Shown: positions 10,860 through 22,650, numbered from the stretch's first letter. The stretch is DNA of 64,000 bases from Limnomonas spitsbergensis (GCA_037349105.1 JAYJMM010000029.1:868001-932000); one strand, 5' to 3'. Notes: generated by a model not told the origin, from the sequence alone. Program-made: numbers and translations.

Positions 10860-11689
10860 CCACTGTCCCATATGCTCCCATCCCAATGATACCCCTGGCC
10901 ATCTTTTAGGCGGTTGAGTGTGCTCATTCCTCCATGTCCGCCTCATACATTGCTCGACACAACCGAGCTGTATGCGTCATCCAAACTGCTATTGCTAATG
11001 GCTCCCTAGGCTCCTCTTTTACTATCATGGATGCCACTTCCCGTGCTAACCTTCCCTTCGGGGTCTATGACACCCGTCTTCCACGCTGGCTAGTGCCCCG
11101 ACGACCCCCCACTTTCCCTGACACCTTTCATTACTGTGACAAACTGCGACCGGATTTGCTTATTGTCCAAGGTCTCCCACACTCCGAATTCCTTCGTCTT
11201 TACCGCGGTGGTCAACTCTCTACCTCACAAACTATGTCTCGGCTCCAGAGGACTTGCACTGTCCACGTAGTTGAAGTCGGTTACACCTCCGAATTTTCTT
11301 TCGAACAATGCCGTGCCCGTAAATCAGAACAACATTTACAACTTATCCTTCTCCTCAAACATAATGGTTGGACAGTTTCCTTGGCACCCGTTCTCCATCC
11401 TGCCCTTCCACCTGATCCTTCGCCGACCGTGCCCATCCCCCCCCCTCATCCTTCCCCGCCTTCTTCTCATACACATATCATCCTTCTGGGAACCGCCGGC
11501 TTCCTCTTTCTTCCTGCCGATAAAATCCTCAGCATGCTCGGTGTCTCCAAACACGACATCTCCTCCGTCCTCAGCCGTATCACGAAGCATACCATACGCT
11601 GCCATATAAACATCCTTCGTCAGCGTCGCCATCTGGAGAACTCCCCTGCCCATTATTGTCCGGTACCCCTTGACGACCCTCCTTAACCA
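10860..11689 (+). CDS. CCHC finger and restriction-like endonuclease of the LINE
   Basis: Cys codons at 10864 and 10873 and a His at 10900 are in frame 1. The final Cys and His (10919 and 10925) are in frame 2 after a one-base shift around 10908-10916. Together they form the C-x2-C...H...C finger that precedes the R2-type nuclease. Then come YIARHNRAV, RPDLLIV (Arg-Pro-Asp at 11147-11155) and HVVEVGY (Glu at 11273-11275), the PD...E core of restriction-like LINE nucleases, with a basic stretch (RARKSEQ) behind it. The protein ends at a stop near 11687. A second nuclease, of a different fold from the N-terminal APE domain, is the defining trait of Dualen-type elements. Confidence 0.75.
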
Positions 11690-11906
11690 CAACGTTTTTT
11701 GTCTCCCGGTGTACGGCATTTAAAATCCCGTATTCCTCAAGCCACGCTCAGGCGATTCTTTCTTTCTTTCGTAACAACATACATAATATGTCAAATACTA
11801 TCTGGCCTCGTGCAAGGAGGGTCCTCGGGTACCTCGGGTTGATTTAGGCACGTTGGTGAGCTGACGAGAACCTCCAGCCAAGCACCCTCTATGAAGTAAA
11901 GCCATC
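11690..11906. other. Probable LINE 3' UTR and flank
   Basis: Non-coding. It includes a short CTTT repeat at 11759-11771 that may mark the element end. No poly(A) tail or clear target-site duplication was found. Confidence 0.35.
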
Positions 11907-12478
11907 ATGTTCAAGGAGGAAAGAGCTCATCTCCAGAAGGAATTGGATGAGTTAATGGCAGAGTCCCAGTCTATGAAGACCGCATCAAAACACCCCGCCG
12001 TAAAGAGGCCGACTTGTGAAGAGACAATGCTTCGTATAGCTGCACATGTTCGCCAGATAGGCACGCTCAGGCGAAAATTTGAAGTCCTCGAAAAGAAAGG
12101 TGCGCTGTGTTCAAGAGCAAAACGTCATGCTTTCTCGCTACATGCATCCAATTTCCTCCCCAATCCCCTTGTCTGCATCCGTCGTTTGCCTTAAAAGAAG
12201 CTGCGTCCAGTGCTGCTGTTGCCATTACGCAAGATGGCCAAGACCCCCAAAATGTTCCCGTTGTCGAGTCAGCACCTTCCCTCCAGCCTGATGAGACAGA
12301 AAATGCGTCTTCGGTGGCAGCCTGCGATGTTGCGGAAGCTTCACCGGCAGCTACCTCTTGGCTGTCATGGCTCTGGAATATTGGGAATGACACAACTTGT
12401 GGCCATCTGTCAGATCTTGTGACGAAGTGCTCCCATACCTGCCATGAGCAGCATCATGTTCATGAGAAGATGGCATGA
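11907..12478 (+). CDS. Hypothetical coding fragment with coiled-coil start
   Basis: An ATG at 11907 opens a charged, heptad-like stretch (FKEERAHLQKELDELMAESQ) to about 12100. Protein-like sequence then continues in frame 2, with an Ala/Ser-rich part and WLSWLWNIGND, to a stop at 12476-12478. The frame change near 12095-12110 could be a missed intron or an indel. I do not recognise the protein. It lies just downstream of the LINE and may be a decayed gene or part of another element. Confidence 0.35.
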
Positions 12479-13515
12479 TGAGTTCTGAAGGACCACCTCA
12501 GGTAGTTGTTCAATAATTACCTGTAACAGCGATTTCTGCGTTCCTCCTCATATCTCCTCTAGATCTGGATTCTTGAGTGCTTCGAGGGGTGCCATCAGGG
12601 ATCACCAGATGGATCCTGCCCCATAGCTCCTATGGGCAACAGTCAGCAAGATGTTGGCTTAAATCCTGTACTTCCCGCGTTTTGTCAATGAGACAGGTTG
12701 TAGGACAATCGCTCCCTCTCATGTGTTAAGGCAAGTATTTGTTCTTTTTGTAGGCGACAGATCGCAGGACATGGACACTTCAATCTTTTAATAGTACTGC
12801 TTAGTTGAAGGTGGGGGGAAGATTGTTTTATGTATGCTGAATGCAGCACAAGCTGTGGGATTTTCTCCTCTTGATAGTGTCATCGTCCATGTCCTTTCTT
12901 GGTTTATGTCTCCCACCATGGATAACAACAGGGTGCACAGCAAGATCTGCTGACCCATTCCGTGGCTTCATGCAGCTGCTCCATTGCCTTCGGTTCCCCT
13001 GGTGTCTGTCATCTATTTTTTTTATCAAATTGTGTTCAAAGTTGATGTCGCACCCGATTAGCCCACATGTGTTTCCGATGCAGGCCCGGCCAACTGCTGC
13101 TGTTCTGCTGGGTCATCTGTGTCACCCCTACTTCTCTTGTTGCTTCAACTGTTGTCACTGCTGCTGCTGCACATGCTGCTGTTGCTGCCACATGTATGGT
13201 GAATGTCCCAAGGGCATTTTTGTTATTTTAGGGCTCAGATTTGTATGATACAGGGAGTACAGGCATTGTATTTCAGGTTCCATATATTGTTAGGTTTAGT
13301 CAGCAGAGTCGACTGACCTGCTGAATTATGTTGGTCAACTGTGCTACCGGAAATCGATGAGAGAGCTCAATCCTGACCAGTTTTTGTGGCCAAAGGAGGC
13401 GTTTCCCTTGACCCATGCCTCATGGCTTATCCGCTCCTTCCTTCTCTTCAAGCATTCGTAAAATGGGGGTCGGCACCTTAAACATCTACATGAAATTACT
13501 GGCTCACCCTTAAGG
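12479..13515. other. No gene seen
   Basis: No convincing gene. A Gln/Cys-type triplet-rich patch (TGCTGCTGC) occurs near 13150-13195. A plus ORF covers it but has no protein features beyond the repeat. Confidence 0.35.
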
Positions 13516-13581
13516 TAGGCGCCCACGCGGCCGAGCCTATTTTTAGCAGGGCCCAGACTCCCAGAGGTGTAACACCATTGA
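13516..13581 (-). repeat. Dispersed repeat family R1, fragment
   Basis: Reverse orientation: GGCGCCCACGCGGCCGAGCC, then AGCAGGGCCCAGA, then AGAGGTGTAACACCATTGAC, the conserved terminal block of family R1. Confidence 0.65.
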
Positions 13582-13859
13582 CTGGCTCAGCCGTACCCAA
13601 TCCATTGGCTAGGAACCCCTCACCTAGGACTTGCGGTCTTTATAAATTCCATATGCCGGTATTGCCTGTCCTAAAGCATTTCACCTCAAACACACACAAG
13701 ATCTATGGCTTCAAAATGTGTCACTTTCGGGCCATGCTCAAACAAATGCTCCGCCACGTCAGCGTCCAACTGTCTAGTTGGGTACTGAAAGCATGAAATA
13801 TAAATAAGCAACGAAAGATCATCCACTACTGCACCCTGAGCTTCAGGCCACATATCGGC

Positions 13860-14991
13860 AGAACATGCCCCTGGCATCGCATTTCTTCGAAAGTGACCGG
13901 AAGCAGCAGCTGAGCCAGCTCCAGGGCAGATTGGACCTCACATGGCAGCTTCATAAGTGTCCATCACCAGTGGATGGCACGTGCCTTGCTGCCGTTAGCC
14001 TCCAGCAAGTTCAGCAGTACATCCCTGTCAAATTCTGCAGCCTCACCATGCGGTGGTAGCCTCAATATCCCACTTTGGCAGTGCCCATGCTGCAAGGAGA
14101 GTTTCTCTCCCAGCCCCTCAGTCTTGGGCTGCTTCGCCAGCAGTCCTAGTGCTCCAGCTTCGTAGTATGACCTCGAGACTGCTCCAAGTGTATGAGCAGC
14201 TAGGCCTCTCAGAGGGCCTCTCAGCCACAGGTGAGGCACATGAATCTCGCACTATAAAGTGTACACTGCTTACTTGGTGACACGTGCATGTTACCCTCCA
14301 CGCAGCCCCCCTCACGCCATGCACCTTCTCTCCCGCCACGCAGCCCCCCTCCCGCTATGCACGTTCCCTCCCTCCCCACAGTCCCCCCTCCCGCCGCGCT
14401 CCCCAGTTGTGAGACTAATATCTATTGCGCGCGCGAGGAAGTTTGGACATGAGCGTCCAATCCTCTGGACATCTTCGGGCTCCTGGGTGCCGTCTGCATA
14501 CAAACTATCCCCTTGCTTGGCACGTTCATTGACATGTTTACACACGTGCAGTTCATTTTCTACCTGATCATGCTCAAACAAGTTCTCAGCTACCCTGGGG
14601 TGCGAGTCAGGGATGTGTACATCAAGTTTGCCTGTCGCCTGGGAATTACCTGGAGTCGGTTTGTGACCAACCACGGCAAATTCCTCGACGGCTGCAGCCT
14701 TGATGGCGAGACATAAAAGATGCCGACGTGAAGGCAATGCTTGCTTCTGGGGATGCCCCTTGGGATACATCAGGGTGTGGAGGTAGCCAGATGTATTATG
14801 GGAAGCAGTAGCACCTGTGTCTTTCGAATCTGGAGCGGTACGAGGAGGAGTTGCCTGATCTGAAAGTCCAGGGGGTGAGGCTGAAAGGGTGGTTGGAGCG
14901 CACTCTGGTCAACATTGACCAGGGTGTTGCATCTGAGTTTGAGAAGTCAGATGTTGAGGGCATTGATGTGGATCTCTGGCTTTCAGCTTAA
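13860..14991 (+). pseudogene. Degenerate KDZ-type transposase-like fragment
   Basis: Scattered + strand coding pieces in changing frames. QCPCCKESF and LGCFASSPSAPAS, followed after a stop by YDLETA (about 14080-14190), resemble the cysteine pair and the LFP.SP.P segment preceding the KDZ transposase core. RVRDVYIKFACRLGITW near 14600-14650 resembles the conserved YDIAC region. A long final piece in frame 1 (14710-14991) runs IKDADVKAMLASGD...MYYGKQ, stop, HLCLSNLERYEEELPDLK...LWLSA, then TAA at 14989. The internal TAG and frame changes indicate decay. A Pro/Cys-poor insertion at 14280-14420 interrupts it. KDZ membership is a tentative family resemblance; another large transposase is possible. 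Confidence 0.35.
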
Positions 14992-17140
14992 TCTCAGTGG
15001 TAAAAATACGGAAATGTGTACAAATTAACCGAGCTGTCTCTTTCGAATCAAAACAGGTGCTTTCATGCTTCTATGCACCTGCCGGTACATAGTGTTCATC
15101 CCCCTCGCCGTACATGGTAGTTATAGGAGACCTGACTTGTTCTGCAGTGTCAACTGTCATCCTGCAAGTTCGAAAACTAGGCAGTCGCTGGCTGCAGCGA
15201 TACGGATCAACGCAAGCAGCCCTGTCATCACGCCTGACATGTTCAACGAGTTTGCGCTTAAAGCAGCGCAACGCGAGTGCACGACACGTACTGTGCAGTA
15301 TGCACTTTCGGTGAAGGAAGTCCAAAACCAACGTGGCCGGGGCCGTGGCTGCCCCACCACGAGCATATGCATCACTAACAGACATTCAAACGACTTCGCG
15401 CCCAATACAAAGCAACGCGATGGCTTGTTTCTGAAATCGGCACCACTTCAATGCAAACCCCTCAAAATAGCCTGCCCAGAAAAGTATGGCGCATTCTCTC
15501 CACTCCATGCGCCTCCGTTGCAAAGTACTGCCAGAAGGTAGGGAGCCATGAGATACGCCATTGCAAGAAAAAAACGAGTCGAAACACTGGGGCGAGCGCG
15601 AAGCACGAGCCTTTCAAAAATGGGGCCACTTTGGCGGTTGGGGACCGATGTCCCAGTGAAGCCAACTGAAAACCCAAACCCTATCCCTTTTCGTTCCTTT
15701 CAGTCACTCGGGTATATGATAAACTAGGGCATGATGATGTGACAGATTATCAACCTACACATGGTTAGTTTTGTATGTGCCTCAAGGCAACCCGTGAAGT
15801 GGAAAATTGAAGTGTGGACGTAAGTGTTGTTTAAGGACGTCTTATACCCGAGTGTTGTCTTTAGCAGCATAAAGGGATCCCCACCTGCCCTTTTTGTCCG
15901 TGCGTGCGTGCGTGCGTGTGTTCCAACGAATCGTCGATTACTCACTCGTCTCTTGACGCCCGAGGCTGTTTGGCAAGTCGAAAGCTATAACTCGTGGCAT
16001 TACGCTTTCTGATGTTGCTTTGCAAGCGTGTCGTTGCTCCGCGTCAGAAATCGACTTTCGGTCGGGACACGCTTACGTCCATTGCTGGGAGCCGCTCGCA
16101 AGAAAGGCAACGATTCCTCCATTGGATAATGTCGGCACCATCAAAAATTGAGAAGCTTCGATACGAAGGCTTTTGCCCAGTGCGTTCCACCTTCGTCGAT
16201 ACCAGACTGTGCGCCGCGTACGTGTCGGTCACACTAAAAGTGTAATCCTGGCCTGGGCGCACGCACGTCCCGTCTCAAATTGATATCTTTGACATTCAAA
16301 TAGCTAATATATCGTGGCACTTCGATTTCATATTCCGCTTCACAAACTTGTCTACATGCCAGGTCACGAATCTCACTCGATGTGCCTGGGCCTCCGGGGC
16401 TCTGGACCTCGCTTGCTTATGGCTCGTTAGGAATACAAGTCCATTGGCAAATGTCTGCCAAGCGAGGACAACTTCGATGTCATGTGCGCCAGTCCCACCT
16501 AAACAGACGTCAGTCAGTGCGCGTGGCCGGTAGTGTAGTACCGGTAGTCCGGTAAGTGAGGCAGGGTCACACTAAAAGTGCATGGCCATGCGGTTTTGGC
16601 CATGTTCATTTCAGTGTGCGCAAACGATATACTACGGTTAGAAGGCCGCTGGGCAGGCACCACTAGGCCTATGACGAAAATATGACTATCCTCCAGCTGG
16701 CCAGCATTTGAGCTGAAACCTCGCACAAAATCCAGTGCATAGACAATTAGACACACACCAATTCATGTATGAATGTCTGCATAATAAGGAAGCTTCTGAT
16801 GCATGGGATCACTGGCAATCCTATCAATTATACCACCCCTGGTACTTGCTTCATCATATCACCCTTAATGTGCAATGCATGGGCGCAGGCCCAGCCGTCA
16901 CAGCAAATACTTAGGCACTCGGGAGGTCCCGCCAGGTGACCCTTTCATATTACCCAGGAGCAGGACGAAAACAGCCGTACACTACACATGCCAGTATTAC
17001 AAATACTAAGTGGAATCTTTGTTTGGCTGATAGTCCAGGGCCGTATGGCTTCAAATATCGTCCAGGCATTACCGGTACATATCATGTACATGGCATGGAG
17101 GAGAGCCGTCCTTGAAGACGTGCTTGGCAGTGACGTTACA
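14992..17140. other. No gene seen; simple repeats
   Basis: Several overlapping ORFs on both strands have no consistent coding signal. A GTGC simple repeat lies at about 15897-15921. The phrase GGTCACACTAAAAGTG occurs at 16228 and 16566 and may be a short duplication or insertion footprint. Confidence 0.4.
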
Positions 17141-17270
17141 TCTGCCAACGACATAACACCTGTTGGACCTGCTCAACAAGGTTCGGCCACATGAGCGCCC
17201 AACTGCCTGGTAGGAAACTAAGGAAGGAAGGGTAACAGGGAAGAATTGGGGGGAAATAATTTCTGACAAT
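17141..17270 (+). repeat. Dispersed repeat family R1
   Basis: ACATAACACCTGTTGGACC, TGCTCAACAAGG, GCCACATGAGCGCCCAACTG, then a purine-rich body. Diverged but in the same block order as other R1 copies. Confidence 0.6.
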
Positions 17271-17277
17271 CCAGATC

Positions 17278-17930
17278 AGCATGCATGGTACCCCGCTCCC
17301 TCAGCCTGGCAAGAGCCCGCTGCTGTACCGTGGGCGCAGCTGCGGCTTCAACTTCCACGACCGTGCCAGCGTAAAGGGAGGGCCCACTCTCTCCAGGTCC
17401 CACCTTGACTCGCTGCTCACCACACAGCCGGCCTCTGTTGCCAGCAGAACGCTGTCGGGGCAAACAGCAAGTGATCCTTGTCCAGGACCAGATCAGCACC
17501 CCAGCGCCGCACCCTCCGACGACAAGCCACCGCAGCCCGACCGGATTCTGTTGATACAGAGATGATAGAGCCGGGTGACCAGGGGGGAGCTGCGGCAGAG
17601 CCTAGCCTCATGCGGCACCATCCCAGGTTTTCTGCTGACCTGAGGAAGGAGCTGCAATATGCTGATGATTGGGATCAGAAGCACACACAGTTCATGGACG
17701 GCAAGGCGTCACGCACCCAGAGCTCCTTAGCCACAATCCCTGATGCTGCAGCAAGCTACTCGTGCCCAGGGGTGCATGCGGAGAGGGCATAATCTACGAG
17801 GAGAGGGAGCGGCAAGCAGGGACAATCCGAGGCCTTTTGAATTCCTTACCAGAGGCTGGTGGCCAGGCCAAGCAGCCGTTGCCAAGCATATCCTTGCAGC
17901 AAACAGACCCATCTAGCCGATCTCCGCACC
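17278..17930 (+). pseudogene. Partial pseudogene copy of the 23-28 kb gene
   Basis: Closely matches one exon of the gene at 23157-28159: 17280-17560 aligns with about 23940-24205, and later blocks align to about 24620. Shared pieces include CGCTGCTGTACCGTGGGC and CTCATGCGGCACCATCCCAG. Relative to the intact copy, ~17 bases coding for part of NRSALDS are lost after the CCGCAGCCC block (near 17540), shifting the frame. Later parts have further gaps and a shortened 3' end. No flanking exons of the gene were found, so this looks like a segmental duplicate of one exon with some flank, since decayed. Confidence 0.8.
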
Positions 17931-18885
17931 TCTGCCTCCATGGCATGCCCCTATCCCTGCCCCACTTAACTACCCTTGCAGCCTAAAATCTCATTGAATC
18001 TCCCTTTTATCTACAACTAGTGCAACTGCGGCACTTGCTTAGGCTGTTGAGCTTCGGGTTTAGCGGGGGTTAACAAGATGTCAAGAACTGCAGCTTGGAG
18101 CAGCACATCACAGCAGCCTCCTAGGCACACACTGGTAGACAGAATCCCCTTTCCATCCGTCCCTCCTGTTTGCACAGGATTTCCATAGCTGTCCATCCTT
18201 TCACGGTTCCACCCAATCCAAGTAGCCCGCCAAATATTGAAATATATGCCCCAATATACAGGGCTGTTTCTTTTGGGGGCCTGCCAAGCAGACATGTCTG
18301 AGACCGTCTTGCCTTTGCTTATTGTTTCCACATATGCTTACCATCTGCCTTATTTTGCTCATATTATAGTTCCCTTGCTTGACCGCCAATCGTCAATTGA
18401 CTTTCAGGTACCGGTAGTCATGCAATGCAGCACCGTCATTGTTCTTTGCATCTCCTAACCATTGTTCGCATTTCATTCTATGCCGCAAGCTCGACTTTGC
18501 GCTTCAGTCTCCTGAGATCAACATCGGCTTGCCTGTCATCTACACGGTATGTTGTCGGGAACATGCGAGACCCCTGTTCTGGCCCTGCTCGGTCTGCATG
18601 CCATGCGGTCGAGAACACCCGACTTGACCGAGCCCCCCTGCTCTTTAGGCGGGCTCGGGTGGGCGGGCTGTCAATTACGCCTATGATTGTATGCTGAAAA
18701 TACTCGTATGGTGAATGGAGTGTCCTAACCGTGTTCGGTCTCGAATCTGAAAGACTGGCTGCAGCTCGATTTCCAGCCCACCTTTTCACGCAGCCTTCCA
18801 CAAAGTCAGCTTCTTGGCCAGGCCCAGCAGCACACCACAGCACCTGTGACCTGTCTACCGGTCGTTTGATTTGCCCCCACCGAGA
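17931..18885. other. No gene seen
   Basis: Intergenic. Nothing recognisable apart from short self-complementary pieces such as CGGGTG and GGGCTCGGG around 18600-18665. Confidence 0.35.
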
Positions 18886-19380
18886 CGATCAGAGCTCATG
18901 CAAACTCACTACTTCTTCATCTGCCTGTAATGCTATAGATCTACAAATCTGGAAGAATGGCATTTGCTTCTCGTCGCGCTTTAGGGCCTCATTAGCAGGG
19001 AGCAGCATCTGCGGCAGCATGTAAACCTTTCCGGCCGGCCCAGCTACTGTGACAGCACCATCTTCCAGACCCTCTGGAAGATATTCTGGAACAGGTGTCT
19101 TGACGACAGGCCGGACAGAGTTTGAAACTGTCCGAGACAACAGCCTGTTCTGTTCAGAGCTTCGCTGTACGGCTAGTACTGCATCGCCCTGATTTACATC
19201 TGCAGCCTTAGCAAATGTCTTCAGGGTCCCGGAGGCATTGTCTTCCCTCTTCACCTACAGCGGAGAAATGGCGGTCGCTTCCATCAGCGCCATCTCGGAG
19301 AAGGCGACATTTATGTTCACCGGAGCCCTGACCTGGTTGACCACGGCACGGGTGAGAGATGCCAGGTACGAATCTTGAGT
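18886..19380 (-). CDS. Possible minus-strand coding fragment, unknown
   Basis: On the minus strand a 122-codon open frame ends at TGA 18886-18888 and reads like a real protein end (AGKVYMLPQMLLPANEALKR). Upstream the frame continues as LASLTRAVVNQ; the intervening piece has a GTCAGG donor-like and a CTGTAG acceptor-like site, or an in-frame TAG if unspliced. No further upstream exon was found. It overlaps a competing plus-strand exon at 19261-19365, so at most one strand is probably coding there. Confidence 0.35.
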
Positions 19381-20185
19381 TTGAGAAAGTCAACTTGCCC
19401 ATATTATGCTTATTTGTTTCACTTACATAACTATTGGGATGCAGATGCACAAGCTTTGGCTAGTTTTACGGTGAATTCTACCCGACAATTATTATTATTA
19501 TTATTATTATTATTATTGCTGATGCCATTGTGGTTGCGCCCTCCCCATAAACAGATTTACATGGAGGACATCATGCAAACAGAGTGTGATGCTCAGGCTC
19601 AAAAGGCAATCCTGCGCCAGACCCAGCGGCAGGTCAGTCATGTTTATTGCTTGATTTTGCATGAGATCCTTTCGGCATTCCCATTGGTGCACACTGTCTG
19701 GCCCTTTTGAGAAAGCATAGGCTGGGTCTGTTAACGATGTGGTGACAACCTGCCCAATTGTGACGTGGGCTATGTTCATGACTGGCTTATGTTGATGACA
19801 ATTTTACATGTGGCGGTACAGTCCAGGGCTGGCCCATTAGATGGCATCACTGCTACCTTCGGCACCTCTGTCCATCATGTAATCCTTGTTCTTTCGGCAA
19901 GCTTGGCAGGTGGAGCTGTTGGAGATCAACATCTTGTCCCATGAGAATTCCAAATACAACTTCTGTCAGTTCATCCGCGAACGCGACAACGAGATTGTGG
20001 CGTTACTCGTCAGGCAGCAGCAGCAGCAGAAGCGAAAGCCAGGGTGCCTGGACCTGGAGCACGACCCTGCGGTCGAGGCTGACACACGCAAGGTGGTGCG
20101 AGATGAGCATGTGCGGCAGCTGGTGAAGGAGAATGCTGATCTCATTGTCAAGATGAGTCACCTGGAGGCACTGCTGAAGTCCAGG
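19261..20185 (+). CDS. Coiled-coil exons, perhaps 5' part of the 23-28 kb gene
   Basis: Three phase-0 exons: 19261-19365 (after CCTACAG, before GTACGA), 19555-19632 (after AAACAG, before GTCAGT) and 19910-20185 (after TTGGCAG, before GTCAGC). They join without stops and give IYMEDIMQTECDAQAQKAIL, VELLEINILSHENSKYNF, then FIRERDNEIVALL, a Gln run and VRQLVKENADLIVKMSHLEA, a strong heptad pattern. If the last donor is not used the frame stops at 20195. If used, it is phase-compatible with the exon starting at 23222 across a 3-kb intron full of repeats. The first of the three exons is the least certain. An ATT microsatellite lies in the first intron (about 19490-19516). Confidence 0.5.
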
Positions 20186-21094
20186 GTCAGCTGCTGATGT
20201 GTGACACGCAGCCCTTACCGCACGCTCAGTGAACAAAATGGACAAGGCCTGACATGCCGTATCGATTATGATGGGGTGAAATACAGATAGATACAGATAA
20301 ATACATGCGGTAGTGGTCTTAGGAGCCTAGCCAATCCCTAGCCCTGAAGCGATATGGATGGTTAGACATTTGATTAATACTTTATCTACGTAGGGGGCGG
20401 CTGATTGTGTCGCAAGCATCCCAAACCTATTTGCTGACTGTTTTTGTGTAAAATTTTGAGACAGCTCGGTGTTGGTACCCTGGTTGTACACCTGGTTGGC
20501 AGGAATATGGCACGATCATGTCAGCATTTTGTTGAGCTTTGTTTACTACGTGTGTTGTGGTGGGGAAGACCCAATTGGTCTTGCGTGTGATGCTGTACAT
20601 GACAATTTTGTATTTTGAGCATATACCGCAGCATGACATATTGACATGCATGCTTCATCACATTTCCTAACAGCAGTGCCTCTCATATTTTTAGTTTGAG
20701 TCTGTACCGCAGTATGAGATGCACGTTTAATCATATGTCGTACCTGAGGGGTAGCATCTGAATTTACGGCAGTGCCGGTTACGTTATTTTCCACGTCTCG
20801 TACTGCACCTACATGTGCTTCAGGGAGGCAGACATGTTTTAGTGCAGAGTGCAGTCCCGCATAAAGATCTACCATAATACCTGTGTGCATTTGTTCCATT
20901 TAATTTATTTGAACTACGGAATATCTGATCCATGTACCGCTATGTTGGCTGATGGGGATCACAAAATAGGCAAGGTATGTCTCGCTGCTGTGACCCAAAT
21001 ACGACACACCAGACTGCCACGCTCTTTCGCACCTCACGCTAGACATACCCCCCCTTCACCATGTTGTACTTACCGGTACTTCGGGCTGCCTTTT

Positions 21095-21245
21095 CCTTTT
21101 GGGGAGGGTATTTCTTTCTGGTTTGTGTTCTTCTCCTTTTTTCCTCTTGCCTCAAGTCCCTTTTCTTTTCTCCCAACGGACAGTTGGGCGCCCACGCAGC
21201 CGAGCGTACTTGAGCAGGGCCCAGAGGTGTAATGTCATTGACTTA
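21095..21245 (-). repeat. Dispersed repeat family R1
   Basis: Reverse orientation: pyrimidine-rich body, GACAGTTGGGCGCCCACGCA, GAGCAGGGCCCAGAGGTGTA, then TCATTGAC. This is the clearest example of the conserved R1 terminus. Confidence 0.75.
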
Positions 21246-22504
21246 CCGGTAATCATAAACTGCAACAGCACAATAATCCTGGAATATGAGCCCCAATACT
21301 GCCATTCGGGATATACACACAAGAATTACCGGAATCGAAATACCGGTATTTAGACACTGCCCTCAAAGGGGCTTTGAAAATCTTGCACGCGCTAAGGTCT
21401 AGAACGGTGCATACCGCCCTCCTGAACGCTTTGCCGCGTTGGGCGTGTGCTTAGGTAAAAGCATGACATCAAGCTTTGAGACACAGCTCTGGGTGCGTAA
21501 ACCTCTAGCAGGTTCAATTTGCCATGGCTAGGTGGTGCAGCTGACCACCGGTCATGTTAATGACGTTAAACCTCTGGGCCCTGATAAAAAAACATCACTG
21601 GTCATGTGCAAGCCACTGTTCCACATGCCTGTGGTGTCTTGTTGAGGGCTGTGGCAGACTGGAAGCTACTGCTTTTTTGTACGTCCGAAGCTCGTGGTGC
21701 CGGGATCTGACAGGCCGAGGCACAGGTACAGCGAGGACCCATAAAAATAAACTAAGAAAAACCAGTAAGACTTAATCCTGGCCAATGTGCACCAGTTTAA
21801 AAGAATACTGTGGGTGATTCAGGGTCGAAGAATTAATGCGTCTAGGGACTACCTAGAGGACAAAAGAGAAGGATGCAAGCCTCCCCCCATACCTGTAAGT
21901 CCAACTTTGGCCTTTGAGGAACATTCCCTTAATCATATTCAAGGGATACGCATGTATAGGGAGGGGAGCTGGCACATCTCGGTCTGCGCCCACTGCATGG
22001 CAGCTCGCATGCTTTCAATAAAATGTGCTTCTTGGTTAGGTTCCGGGCGGGCGCAGCGGTAATTCGCACAACCTCATAGAACACGCACTCACCAGGCCGC
22101 CCCCATGCCTGCCGGCTAGTGCATGCATTGCTATCACCTTGCTTGGTGAGGGAGCAGCTTGCTCCCCTTTTGTCCCCGGCTGACCGTGCCCAGTGCATTG
22201 ATGTACCAGGGGCATTTACAATCATTTGTGGAGCTGCAATACTATCGATCATGCCATAATGCTTGATCCCAGGAGGAGCACGTGGGCATTGGCAAACAAA
22301 TGATCTATTCATCCATTGGTCGGTTACTGAAGTCCTGGCAACTATCCAGTTTCACTAACATTGTAGATATAATAAGTTTTAAGTCAATTTATCGTGTCAA
22401 CTATGTCCTGAAATGAATTGAGGGGAATGAAATTTAATGGATTTAGGCAGGGGGCTACCGCGCAACCCGAAAGGCTTTGATCTTCACATAACTGGTACTT
22501 ATTT

Positions 22505-22650
22505 TTTGGGCTACGAGTCCATCTTTGGCCGGCCACCGAAGGCCCGAATTGGACCAAACCTCGACCAGCCTACAACTGGTGGCCAAAGCAGAATGGCTGG
22601 CCACAAATGGGGCCTCAGGCCAGAGGCCGTGAGTGTAGCTGACTTGTAGC
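22505..22650 (+). repeat. Dispersed repeat family R2
   Basis: GGCCGGCCACCGAAGGCC, TTGGACCAAACCTCGACCAG, CCTACAACTGGTGGCC, and the 3' phrase GCCGTGAGTGTAGCTGA. The same order is seen in the intronic copies listed below. Confidence 0.65.

Larger units (their letters stand above)
4325..11772 (+). mobile_element. Dual-endonuclease non-LTR retrotransposon (Dualen/RandI-like)
   Basis: A LINE-type element without LTRs. Reading + strand frames in order gives an APE-type endonuclease (about 4395-5145), reverse transcriptase (about 6340-7780), a PCIF1-like methyltransferase domain (about 9080-9860), RNase H (about 10028-10480), a CCHC finger (10864-10927) and a restriction-like endonuclease ending at the stop near 11686. 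One element with both APE and restriction-like nucleases matches the Dualen/RandI clade described in Chlamydomonas. The coding frame is broken at about eight places, several at long C runs, so this copy is either decayed or carries homopolymer sequencing errors. Coding DNA is strongly C-rich (many CCC and CTC codons), unlike the host genes. No ORF1 or target-site duplication was found. The 3' end is taken near the short CTTT repeat at 11759-11771 and is uncertain. Confidence 0.85.

Noticed and set aside
15065..15541. 158-codon plus ORF and its antisense partner
   Set aside because: No recognisable domain, and both strands are equally open.
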